Source: Whitmania pigra
Taxonomy: Eukaryota > Annelida > Clitellata > Hirudinida > Haemopidae
Direction: 5' to 3'
DNA length: 64,000 nt
NCBI GenBank assembly: GCA_021613335.1
Contig: JAJTWR010000446.1
Span: 311,501 to 375,500 of the forward strand
In this document: piece after piece, positions 1 through 10,400 of the stretch
How positions within the stretch are numbered: the stretch's first letter is position 1
Layout: the number at the start of each line of letters is the position of its first letter
The notes under the pieces: generated by a model
What the model saw: the letters and a program-made list of their open reading frames with translations, nothing else
Databases searched by the model: none
Told to the model about the DNA's origin: nothing
Position numbers and translations under genes: made by a program

Positions 1-1503
1 ATTTTTCTGGACTTTTTTGGTGAAAAATGCAGAAGGGCAATATTATCCAACTTTAGTTGCAGTCAAGTGGGGCAGAACCTTTCTAGTGTTTGTGGAGCAT
101 CACAACAATGGTCTGCCCCAGAAGTTCTCAGTCCGAAACCAAAAGTAATTTATAATTTTTAAAACTAAAAAAACATTTTAATCAATTTAGTATATTTGCA
201 GGTCTCTGCAAAGTCGGATGCCTATAGTCTTGGTCTCATTGCATATGTTGTGTGGATTTCCATTGTTGATAAAAATAATAAGGCCCACAAGATGAGGCCA
301 ATTGATACCAAATATTTATCAGATCAACTTAAGCCTGGAAATAAGAGAGGTAATAAGGGACATTCTAAGTTTTTATATCAATGATTGAATGAGTTTTAAA
401 ATGCAGCTGGGAGACTACTTCAGAAGCTCATCAAACAAGAACCTGAGAAAAGAATGTCTGTCAAGGAAGTCATGAAGGATCCTGTCTTTTGGAAAAAAGG
501 GAGACTTCCATTTTTCTTTGAAGTGAGCTGCTTACTAAAAAACCTTGACAGCATTGAGCAATCAGTATATATTATATATATATCAGTAAAATATTCAAGA
601 CTTTATTTTTTATATTATTTAACACATTTGGGGGGTTAGGTTTTGGAGGTTAAAAACTAATATGTGATGTCATTTGTTTCCAGTGCCTGAAGTATTGTTC
701 CGAGAGAAAGAACATTGTATTGGACAATACCAAAAAGTGGATAAATAAAGTTGGTCGCAGGATCTTGGGAGGTAATTTGATAATTAGGCTATTTTTTGAG
801 TGTCTTTTGTGTCAGGATAGGATGTAAAGGCATTTTTAATCAATTCACCCTTTTATTGGAATTTTGATTCAAGTTAATTGTAAATTTGTGAACCTATGGG
901 ATTGTTTTGTAAGCATACATAAGGTTTCACTGATTCCATGACTACTTTGATGGTCTCAGTTGCAGAAGCATCAAGTGAATAATCTTTATGAGTTCCAAAG
1001 AGCTTCACATGCAAATTTAAATTTAAGTTAACATGTATAACACGCATATGATTACAGCAAGCAGAAGGGAATGAGTGGTACTTAAATTCAATATGAGTTA
1101 AAATATAGTTGTTGTAGTCTTTTAATAAGCATCATGATTGGACAATAGTTTGTCTGGGTTCAGTCTCTCTAGTTGTTGTAATCTAGTTCAATTAAATTCA
1201 TTCTATTGAAGGCGCATATGAGGAAGGCCAGCCTCAGTTTGTCCGATTCATTCGAAATAAAGTAGGTATTAGGAATTATTATGATTTGCAAATGTAAAGA
1301 TGTGAGCTTTAACTTGCAATAAATCTTTTCAGAAAGTACATCCCATGGACAATCATCCAAATTTTGGTGACAGGTATAAAATTGAGGAATGGATGATCAG
1401 AGCATCATTTGAGGATGATGCTTTAGATATTGTTGATGCTGCATTACCTCAGGTTGATAATGAATTCATTGATGAATTCTTTGGTCCCCAAGCTGACCTT
1501 TGA
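1..1503 (+). CDS. Pseudokinase-KEN protein (IRE1/RNase L-like), copy A, 5' truncated by window edge
   Basis: Exons read as <1-144, 202-349, 407-522, 684-771, 1227-1261 and 1333-1503 (TGA), all with GT-AG junctions and matching phases. The first exon holds the end of a kinase domain: Asn-Phe-Ser stands where Asp-Phe-Gly is expected, then WSAPEVL. The next two carry SDAYSLGL (subdomain IX) and the C-lobe end with DPVFWKKGRLPFFFE, which matches the IRE1/RNase L kinase-to-KEN junction (HPFFW...FFQDVS). The last two exons encode FVRFIRNK joined to KVHP. That recreates the KEN nuclease motif Arg-Asn-x3-His, in which IRE1 and RNase L use the His for RNA cleavage. The protein ends about 50 residues later, a short KEN tail. 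The family dimerises and cuts RNA in the cytosol; activity here is inferred. The N-terminal part lies left of the window. The paralogue at 44603 shows what is missing. Confidence 0.72.
575..709 (+). other. placeholder-free note: intron 772-1226 region start overlaps; see KEN copy A introns
   Basis: The span from 772 to 1226 is the longest intron of KEN copy A. It aligns closely by eye with 46478-46821 in copy B, including the stretch around 960-1010 and the pyrimidine-rich 3' part. The flanking exons 684-771 and 1227-1261 are much less conserved between copies. Nothing else is seen in it. Confidence 0.4.
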
Positions 1504-1574
1504 TTAGATCGTTGAATATCATGAAATTCATTTTGTTTAATGATAATTACTATAATAATAAATGATTATGTAAA

Positions 1575-1709
1575 ATGGACTTTGCTGAGTTATTAATGGT
1601 TGCTGGAATTGTTTCTGGTGAGGAACACTTAAAACATGGGTCTGGTTCTACTTCTTGCTGGATGGAGGAGATTATTTGGAGAGGGCTGTCGGGTTGTATT
1701 GGGAAGTAA
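1575..1709 (+). CDS. Short conserved ORF downstream of KEN copy A, function unknown
   Basis: A 44-codon ORF starting MDFAELLMVAGIVSGEEHLK and ending GLSGCIGK. It is not recognised. Its counterpart at 47211 in copy B reads in the same frame. By eye most differences between the two fall at third codon positions (for example TTA/TTG, GAA/GAG, ACT/ACC, TGC/TGT), which suggests coding constraint. The copies differ at the 3' end: here the frame stops after GCIGK, whereas copy B runs on. It lies about 70 bp past the KEN stop codon, so it could be a short separate gene, a former exon or a repeat fragment. Confidence 0.35.
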   Translation: MDFAELLMVAGIVSGEEHLKHGSGSTSCWMEEIIWRGLSGCIGK

Positions 1710-1999
1710 TAAATAATAATATAGAAATATACTTTTACATATTTGTGCCGCTAAAGGAGCGAGATTCGGTGTTAGCAAACAATAAGATTCCCTACTTTTG
1801 CTCAAACGGCGATAGCTGACATTCAAAAACATTTCAGTTAAACTTGTCAAAAATTTAAGTGTGCTAAAATGTCGCTTGCGCAAGAATTTATGTGGAAGAT
1901 TGTCAGTGTGAACAATATAATGTGCGCATTAATCTGTGTGAGCAACGGTCTCTGGCGCAACTGCCGTTTGAGAAACCGGCATGTGATCAACTGCCATTT

Positions 2000-2690
2000 G
2001 AGCAACAGCATGGTTACCGAACGATAAATAACGAAAAAATATTATGTAAATGTTCTTTATGCCCACACTATTTAACCTTCGGTACGTCCCTGTGCCTAAT
2101 CCTCAAATGTTTTCGTTCATGAGACAAGCGAATATATTTGACCAGAGCGCATAGCACCTATATTCGGCCAATCCTCGAATATTGTTCCACAGTATGGAGC
2201 CTCCACAACAAGCAGGTCATAGCAAAGATTGAAAGGTTTTTAATTCCAAGAACTGTATCTTACAGGAGAAGCTTTCAGAAGCTCAGAGTCAAGACACTCG
2301 AACACCGACGTTTCACCGGTGATCTAGGCTACTGTCACAAAACATTACACAACTTCACTCACTGCAGCGTCTCCAAACTACCAGTTTTCGTGTTATCTCG
2401 CAAACGTGGTCACACCCACCATCTACACCAAGAAAAATGCTCCACGACTCACAGCCTTCATTTCTTCACTAACCGAGTCGCTAAACCCTGGAACTCCCTG
2501 CCGAGATCAGCTCCAAAACTCGAAGTAGACTTGCATTTCCTAGACTTAGTTAAAATGTTTCTAACAATTTGTAAATTATAATGACCTAAATTTTATCTAT
2601 GAGTCCTTATGTACAGATTAACTGACTTCGATTTGTGTTAGTGACCCTCTTTTTAGATTAAGTAAATAAATAAAAACAAGTTTTTTAAGC
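2000..2690 (+). mobile_element. CR1-like LINE 3' fragment
   Basis: The frame 2138-2581 encodes the C-terminal end of a non-LTR reverse transcriptase ORF2. It shows YIRPILEYCSTVWS, then KTLEHRRFTGDLGYC, then FFTNRVAKPWNSLPRS, the usual order of conserved blocks after the RT domain in CR1-type LINEs. No RT catalytic box is present, so this is a 5'-truncated dead copy. A shorter remnant of the same insertion (FFTNRV, NSLPD) sits at 47880-48140 in copy B, so it entered before the segmental duplication. Confidence 0.7.
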
Positions 2691-3120
2691 CACCATCAAC
2701 GCGCTAAGTTAAGAATTTTTAACAAAAAGCTTATTGTGTTGTATATACTAATTAGTTAATATTTAATTTAAAAAATTTTAATATCTAATTAATATACTTA
2801 GTATCATTATTTTAATTTATATCATATTATTTGTATTCTAATTAACTTCATCAATGGAAATGCTTTGTCAAGCTGCTTCCGTTGATGTCGGTGATTCTAG
2901 CAGCGGTCGGCAGTGTTCGGCAGCGGTGAGGGGGGGTCCGGTTTTTCGCAAAATTTGAGTCTCGTAAACATAGAAATTATATAAATGATACATATTTTGA
3001 AAGGGGAGATAATGACCTTTCTGAATATTATAAAATTATTTAATTTACTAAATTTTATTATTATAAAAATTGCTTGCAAAAATTAATTTGTTATAAACTA
3101 AAACTTTTTAACATAGAAAC

Positions 3121-3650
3121 CTATTGTGGTTTATATCATCTTGTAGGGCTAATAAATATCTTCAAAATGACATATACCATGGTGCAATTCCATGTACCAA
3201 AGTTGAGATATCACGCCTCAAAGTTTTACAGACGACCGATTCACTATGGTTATATCTTGTGGCTTAAATGACTTGTAAAACATGGGATTGCTACGATATT
3301 TATGTAGCACTGTAGTGCTGACATTTATCTTCAAAATGACATATAAAGTTATTAAATTACTCGCTTTTGAATGGAGATATCCCACTTCAATGCGTCACGA
3401 ATAATGACCGTCCAAGCAGTTCATAGGGTTTCCGACGTCGCCGGGTAGACCGTATGGGCTGCATGGAAACCTAGTATGGCATATATCATCTTGTAGGGCT
3501 AATAAATATCTGCAAAATGACATATACCATGGTACAATTCCATGTACCAAAGTTGAGATATCACGCCTCAAAGTTTTACAGACGACCGATTCACTGCGGT
3601 TATATCTTGTGGCTTAAATGACTTGTAAAACATAGAATTGTTGTGATATC
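3121..3650 (+). repeat. Duplicated subterminal unit in the left TIR of the MULE element
   Basis: About 165 bp at 3124-3290 (starting near CTTGTAGGGCTAATAAATATC) recurs at 3482-3645. The right arm has a single inverted copy at about 6790-6960. The left arm has therefore expanded by one unit relative to the right, as seen in foldback-type elements whose arms grow by unequal exchange. Confidence 0.7.
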
Positions 3651-3892
3651 GTCTTAAAACTCATAATATAATTGTTGTGGTGGCGCAGTAATTAAAGTTA
3701 TTATTGCGTAATTAATTTTTTGTGATAATTACAATAAAATTAGTAATATAATTATCATAACATTTTTGATCTGTTGTCTTACCAATTATGCAGCTCCATC
3801 GATTATCGATAATAAAGTATACTTAGTACACGAAAATACCTAGTTAACCACATTAATATTAAGCCACCCGTCGGATATAACAACACTCTAAT

Positions 3893-6492
3893 TTATTGAG
3901 AATTTATTTTTTTACAAAATACACAGGGAAATTCTTCCTCAGTCCACTCCTTGTATGTTCTAACAATGTCGGTGCATTTGACATGTACCCACCGCTGGCA
4001 ATTGTAACATTGCACCCAGGTAGTGTCCCCGTCTTCTTGTCCGCAATATAGGCATACGTCGGTTAACTCTTCAGATGCTTGGAGGATGTTGTCCATGAAT
4101 TCTCTCCTCAGCATATGTTCGTCAAATTCACCACAAACGTCTTCTTCATTGTCCAGCCTCAACATGAACTTGCAAATGTATATGCCGCAGCTGTGACCAT
4201 CATTCTGTCGCCTCATTGATGGAAGCTTGCCAATTGAATAACCAGATACGTCCTTGAAGGCTTGCTTTAAGGTTGTCAAGAAATTTCTAAATTTCTGTAA
4301 CAAATCCTCGTCGTTGGACTTTATTCCTAAAGGATCGTATAGGAAAAAACTTTCTGAGGTTGTATCCACAACGAAAACAACGAAATGGCTATGTTGCACT
4401 AAAGGGAAAAAAGTGTATCTGAAAAGTAAAATTGCAGAAGTTAAATTATTTTGTAATGTAAGGTTTGAAGATATATATATATATATGTTACCTCTTCGTG
4501 AACAAATTAAGGTTTAGTAAAGGCGATTCTGGATGTATCTCTTCAATACCAAAATTGGCTGTAAATAATCCGCTTTCAACATATACGGTCTGCTTCAAGT
4601 CGTTGGCGACGCTGACGACATAATCAACCGCAAATGTTGATAGCCAATTTACGTTAGCCAGAGTTATAAAATCCTCCAGTCTCAAGGAGCAGTTGCCTTT
4701 TCGGCTGACTATTGTCTCATGGTTGAAAGGCACATCATAATAAGTCGGGTCGATTGGTAAGCCATTCGGACGCAGGGCTATGTTCCCAATTCGTAGCGAG
4801 CTGAATGTTATATATTTCCCAGCGTTCAATGCCTTTGCACTTGCATCGCTGTTGATATACCTTGGCTTCCTCGAGGATACGGGTCTCCAAACGCTTTCTG
4901 GCATTTTCCTTTTTTTGGGAGTTTTCATTCTGGTATGAAGAGTCACTTTGCTGCACATACCAAGCGCTCTTTTCTTTAACAACTCTGTAAATCGTCCAGC
5001 CTTCATGTACGTCTCGTTCTGCATCCATTCTTTCTTTAAATGCCTGAAAGAGCTCTCCACAATGGCATTTGATATCTGGAAATGAATAAAATTAGTAAAA
5101 TAAATAATGTAAAATTATCTTTGTAGTCTATACAACAAAATGTCAACTAACCTGCTTGCCAGTCGGCGACATAAATGAGGACCAAAGAGGAAGATAAGGT
5201 AAGTGCTTCTTCAGGACTAACTCTGCCAGCTTCTCATTATAGTAGACATTCGCCGGATCATCTGTGGCTACTATATTCTTTCTGATGTCATGAGCTTTAC
5301 TTAAGTAGCGCATGTAAAAAGGACTAGCTTTGTAAATTGCTGTGGCTTCCTCTTCATCGATCTGGTACCTCTCTTCATCCAGGACTCCTTCTTCATCGAT
5401 ATCTTGCTCCTCCAGACTGCACAGCTTGTCGAAATAAATCTGAAGGTCCTTCGAACGCGTCGGGGTCAAATATATGTGCAGAAGAGCAGTAATAAACTCA
5501 TCAACTTCGAAGAAAGAACTTCCCACAAGAATTTTGATCAGGGCGGATATATGGAAATCTGCCAGTCTTTTATCAGTCACAATTTTCCTCACATCCGTTG
5601 TGATTATTTTGGTGTAGTGCGAGCAACATAACAGCACCGTTACCTTGGGCCTAAGTAATTCAATTCCCTCAACACAGTATTGGTATATTCTCTCCAGGTA
5701 CTCCGAGATCGACATACACATTGTAACCTCCAGAATGGCATTCAAAGAAGCCCGGCAAAAATCAATAACAAATGTCTTGAAAAAGTCCCGATTGCGGGTA
5801 TGGTGAAATATGAAGCTTTTCACCAGTTGCAAAAGCCCGGCAATAAATATTTGCGACTGGTCATTTGAAAGGAAATCAAATAGAGGAAAAGCCTCCTGTC
5901 CGGTCTTCCAATGCATTACAGCGCTGTACAAAAAAATACTTTTGCTACCAGGCAGTGGATTTTTCATAACTGACCCCGTCGCATCAAAATGTATAATAGG
6001 AGCAATGCCATATTTCGCTGCGGAGTTAGCAATCAAAGCCTGTTTGACGCTTATCATCACAACTTCAATAGGAAATGCTGGAACCTTCAGAAAGACTTGC
6101 TCATTATCTTCCTTATGCAGTTGTATGTCTAATCTCATTCTTTCCGCAAGATCAATCAAGTCATCTTTATCTAAATCCCCGCAAGCTTTCTCCAGCGAAC
6201 TGATCTTTTTAAGGTTAGACTTCGATGGAAGTTCGTCCTTCTCCAGTCCTGGAACACCATCAGCACACAACTGTGTATGGAGAACAGCAGGTTTGTTGAA
6301 TTTTAATTTCTCTTTCACATAATCCCTTGCTTGCCCAAGCAGACGCCTCTTAGCGATTTTATGTTTATGGCTAATATGTCCTTTATCTGTCAGAACAACT
6401 AGCTCATTGCTTCGATCAATAGAGCATTTATATAATCTACAATCATATAAACAATATAAATACCCTGTTATTGTACTGTTGAAGAACTTCAA
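3893..6492 (-). CDS. MULE transposase with Ulp1/C48 peptidase and PHD finger
   Basis: Three exons on the minus strand: 6492-5152, 5075-4492 and 4418-3893. Introns of 76 and 73 bp have GT-AG ends and the frame continues across both. The N-terminus (CRLYKCS ... GHISHKHK) resembles the second half of a FLYWCH zinc finger, so a 5' exon may be missing and the start is uncertain. The DDE core is visible as HFDATGS, then VIDFCRASLNAI, then NAIVESSF, the last created by the first splice. The C-terminal third is a cysteine peptidase with His (HSHFVVFVVD), Asp (FFLYDPLG) and Cys (GHSCGIYIC), followed by a C4HC3 PHD finger (CLYC, WVQCYNCQRWVH, FPCVFC). No stop or frameshift is seen, so the element may have been recently active. 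Confidence 0.8.
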
Positions 6493-7435
6493 GTTGGTAA
6501 AGTTGCACGGGCAGGGTTTGGCCTTTAAGCCGGAAAGGCGTTACAAAACATGTACGATTTGCTTCAAAAAAGAAGTATTAGAAGAATGTTCGCAATTGGC
6601 AAAGGTTTGGGATGCTAGTCTGGAACTCGCTAATCGAAGGGAGGCGTTTAGGGAATTGATGAGCAAGAAAATACCCTGCCCGTGCATTGAAGTGGGTTAT
6701 CTCCATTCAAAAGCGAGCAATTTAATAACTTTATGTGTCATTTTGAAAATAAATGTCAGCACTACAGTGCTACATAAATATCGTAGCAATCCCATGTTTT
6801 ACAAGTCATTTAAGCCACAAGATATAACCATAGTGAATCGGTCGTCTGTAAAACTTTGAGGCGTGATATCTCAACTTTGGTACATGGAATTGCACCATGG
6901 TATATGTCATTTTGAAGATATTTATTAGCCCTACAAGATGATATAAACCACAATAGGTTTCTATGTTAAAAAGTTTTAGTTTATAACAAATTAATTTTTG
7001 CAAGCAATTTTTATAATAATAAAATTTAGTAAATTAAATAATTTTATAATATTCAGAAAGGTCATTATCTCCCCTTTCAAAATATGTATCATTTATATAA
7101 TTTCTATGTTTACGAGACTCAAATTTTGCGAAAAACCGGAACCCCCCTCACCGCTGCCGAACGCTGCGGACCGCTGCTAGAGTAATCGAGCTCTTCCGTT
7201 GAGGCTAGGAGCTTTCGTCATTCTTTTAATTAAGCTTCGTGAAGTAGTTTCTGTCCTGCTTGCTCGTCGGTTGATCTATCAAAGGAAATTGTGTCATGAA
7301 GGTACATGTCGTATTTCTGGGAAAGCTAACGTTAATGTCACGGCTTCTACCTTTATTTGTTCCGAAATGATTGATCTATCTATCAAAAGGTCTTTCCACC
7401 GTCTTCATCGTCATGAACTATTACTTGTTTTTCAG

Positions 7436-10400
7436 AATTCTGGTGCTTATGAAGAGGATGGCCACAAGGATGCTTTATATTGGAAGAGGTTTGAGGCCCA
7501 AAATTTGTTTAAATTTGTTTCCTCCACTTTTTTTGATGTTTAGCTTCAGCCTTTAATGTAAAACAAAATAAAAATTAGTTCTTTGAGGTTTGAAATATTT
7601 TATTTCTGCTAATAACAGCTTCGGTGAACAAACTGAACGTATTTTGCATGGTTGGAAACTATCTGTTCAATCCTCTGGGTCTCCATCTTGGAACAAATCT
7701 GTTGGGAATCTCAAGTTTAGTGACTCTGAATTTAGATTGACTCGACACTGGAAATCTGGAATCTGTGAGGAAAGAGGAAGCGGTAATGACAATCAGGGTG
7801 CTTTTGGAGCTTTTCAGTTTTTTTTTAAAACAAATTGTTTTAAATTGATTTATACATTACTTAGTCACTATAGCTCCAATTTATTTTCTTTAAATGAATT
7901 ACTGGATGCTAATAAATTTAAAAGACTTCAAAATAAATTAATATAATAGGAGATAAAAAGGAAACAATTGAAATTCCAAAAGCATGGTTGGACATGGTAG
8001 ACAAATCCAACATGTTTCCCAGACATGATGCTCATCCTCTTCATACATATTTTGGACTCAAAGATTTCATTGTCTTAGAATCTTTAGACATAATTGAAAG
8101 CTTGGTGATTATAAAAAGGTTGATCAGAGAACTCTCATTAATTGCCCACAAAACTGACTGGTGAGTTGGTGAATTGATGCTTATCAGAGCTCTTTATATT
8201 ACAGTATTGGTATAATGATGATAGTTTGACCGATACTCAAAAAATATCGGCTTTGGTATTGATGATACTTTTGGATGTCAATATTGAAACGAGTATTACC
8301 AATACTGTGACACTTGATAATACTTTTCTGGTGTTTTTTATGTCATTTTAAGAAACATTATCTAAATTTTATTCAAAAAATTGATAGCTAAGCATTTTGC
8401 CCATCTTTTTGGTAAACCATCCCAAAAGCACCTTTCCTTTTTTTGAGGCAAGCCATTCACAGACCCAATTTTCCATTTCTTCGTATGTGCCATTGATCGG
8501 AATAAGTAATCTGAAGGAGTAAGGTCTGGTGAATATGGTGGAGGGGTTAATACTTCTCAGGCAAGACATTTTAAAATATCTTTAACAAGAAGTATGTGAT
8601 GGTGCATTATTGTGAAGTAAAATTACTTTGCTGTGACTATGGCCCATTGTGATCATTTTACAATCAATGCATGGTTTAAATTCATAATTTATTGTCTATT
8701 GCTATCAGAATTAACTGCTTCATCAGGTTTCAGAAGCTCATTACATACCATGCCTTCTTAATCTCTCCAAACATGGAGCATTGTCTTCTTTAGAATATCT
8801 CAAAATAAACACTTTTCATATGCAGTTATTCGATTTAAGAAAGACTTTCTTTTGTGCCGATGAACCAACACTTGACTTTATGGTTTTCCAAAGTGCAAAT
8901 CCATCTATTAGGAAAATCCACATTATTAACCGATACACCTGATAAATTGGCTAATGTTCAAGATGCTTAAATTAGCTCATGGAATTGATATTCTGTTGTT
9001 ATATAATTGTTGGTTTTTATATTATTGTAATCCTTCTATTTCATTTCAGGCATGTTCCCCTCTTTTTGAAGACTGAAAGCTTTTCAGAGTCATATGATGG
9101 CATACTAGAGTGGAATGGTTTCAGGACTTCCTTTAGAGCGATAAAAAGTTGTTGTGAACCATATCCTTATGGCATGGGTTACTTTCATTACATGTTCAAG
9201 AGAGAGGTTGGTGCAGTATGTGATATATTGGGTTGTTGCATATATTTTATGTATTAATAATTGTTATACATTATATATAGTGCCGTTACATTAACAATTA
9301 ACATAACACATTTATGTAACAGCACGAACTTATGCAACCTAATAGTTGTGAATTATTGCTTCTGAATATTAACAAAAATGGCTAGATATTGCTCCCAATG
9401 TTTGAATAATGAGATTTCTATTTTGTTGGGAGAGGGGCTGTTAAAGCCCATCAAACTATTTTTGTGAATATGTGAGGCTAATTGAATGTTGTTCAGCATA
9501 ATTACCAAGGTTGTTATTCAAAAGGTGTTGGAGAAGGATGCACCAATTACTGTCTCTGTGAGGCTCACATATTCCTTTAATGAACAGTTAGATTATCCAA
9601 ACAAAGACATCAAATATGGTGTGTTAATTTTTTATTTTTAATGAAGTAAAGGCAGACTAAACCCAAATTTATGAAGCTAAATTTAATGACTGCATCAGTG
9701 AAAATCAAATGATTTGTGCATCAAACCATGTAGCAAACATTTTATAAGATTTTTAAGCAAGTACACTATATGCTTGTGTAAATATGGAGGATGGAGTTGT
9801 TTCATAAATCCTAAAATTTAAAATAATTTTCTTGTTGCTTGATTTAAATGGTGAGTGAGTGTTTACAATAATTAACATCGAATGAGATTGTCTCAGATTA
9901 GATCAGGGACAGTGTTTCCTTTAATATGTACATATTATTCACAGCACTTGATTTTGGGGACCCAGAAATTGAATATGATTACATTGATGCATGTGGAGCA
10001 GACAAGTGAGCTTACATTTATGGTTGACTCACTTATTCACTCTATTAATCATGTATCTGTCCATTCACAAGCTCAAATAGCACATTCACTTTTTCCAAAA
10101 AGTATTTGAAATTATTCTTTTGCAGTGAATTTGAGCTTTGTGCTATTTGGTCAGATCCAATGGAATGTAATTTCTCTGATAACACCAGGTTAGTTGTTTC
10201 AGCTTATTAAAGTTTATTGATTAATGTTGGAAGGGACTAAATATTCTTGATAAATTACTAATTTCAAGTGATTCGGATCCTCCTGAAGATACCTATCGGT
10301 CAGTTAGATCTATAGTTATATTAATGTTTACTGATTGATGCTGGAAGGGAATAAAAATTCTTGATAAATTACTAATTATTAAATTTTTTAATTTTAAGTA

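Larger units (their letters stand above)
2886..7193 (-). mobile_element. Complete MULE-type transposon (Rehavkus-like) with Ulp1 and PHD domains
   Basis: The 4.3-kb element is bounded by the 9-bp direct repeat TTCCGTTGA (2877-2885 and 7194-7202). Copy B has the uninterrupted equivalent near 48328-48336, so the insertion and its target duplication are verified within the window. Terminal inverted repeats of about 500 bp occupy 2886-3395 and 6684-7193; the inner boundary is clear at TCTAGCAGCGG. The minus strand carries one spliced gene (3893-6492). A 9-bp duplication, a MULE-like DDE core, a C48 peptidase and a PHD finger match what I recall for the arthropod Rehavkus group of Mutator elements. 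Placement in that group is by memory and not searched. Confidence 0.82.

Noticed and set aside
575..709. Feature entry at 575-709 describing a KEN intron
   Set aside because: The coordinates do not match the intron it describes (772-1226) and it is not a separate feature; disregard it in favour of the KEN copy A entry.
2897..3271. ORFs of 60-65 codons that recur inverted at 6806-7180
   Set aside because: They are identical by inverted-repeat symmetry of the MULE TIRs and have no codon structure; they are terminal repeat sequence, not genes.
5810..6322. 170-codon plus-strand ORF
   Set aside because: It is the antisense shadow of the transposase exon 6492-5152.
6407..6859. 150-codon plus-strand ORF opposite the MULE transposase 5' end, with a CTICFKKE motif
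   Set aside because: Its ends lie antisense to the transposase and in the TIR. The middle (6480-6690) looks somewhat protein-like, but no family or partner copy supports it.
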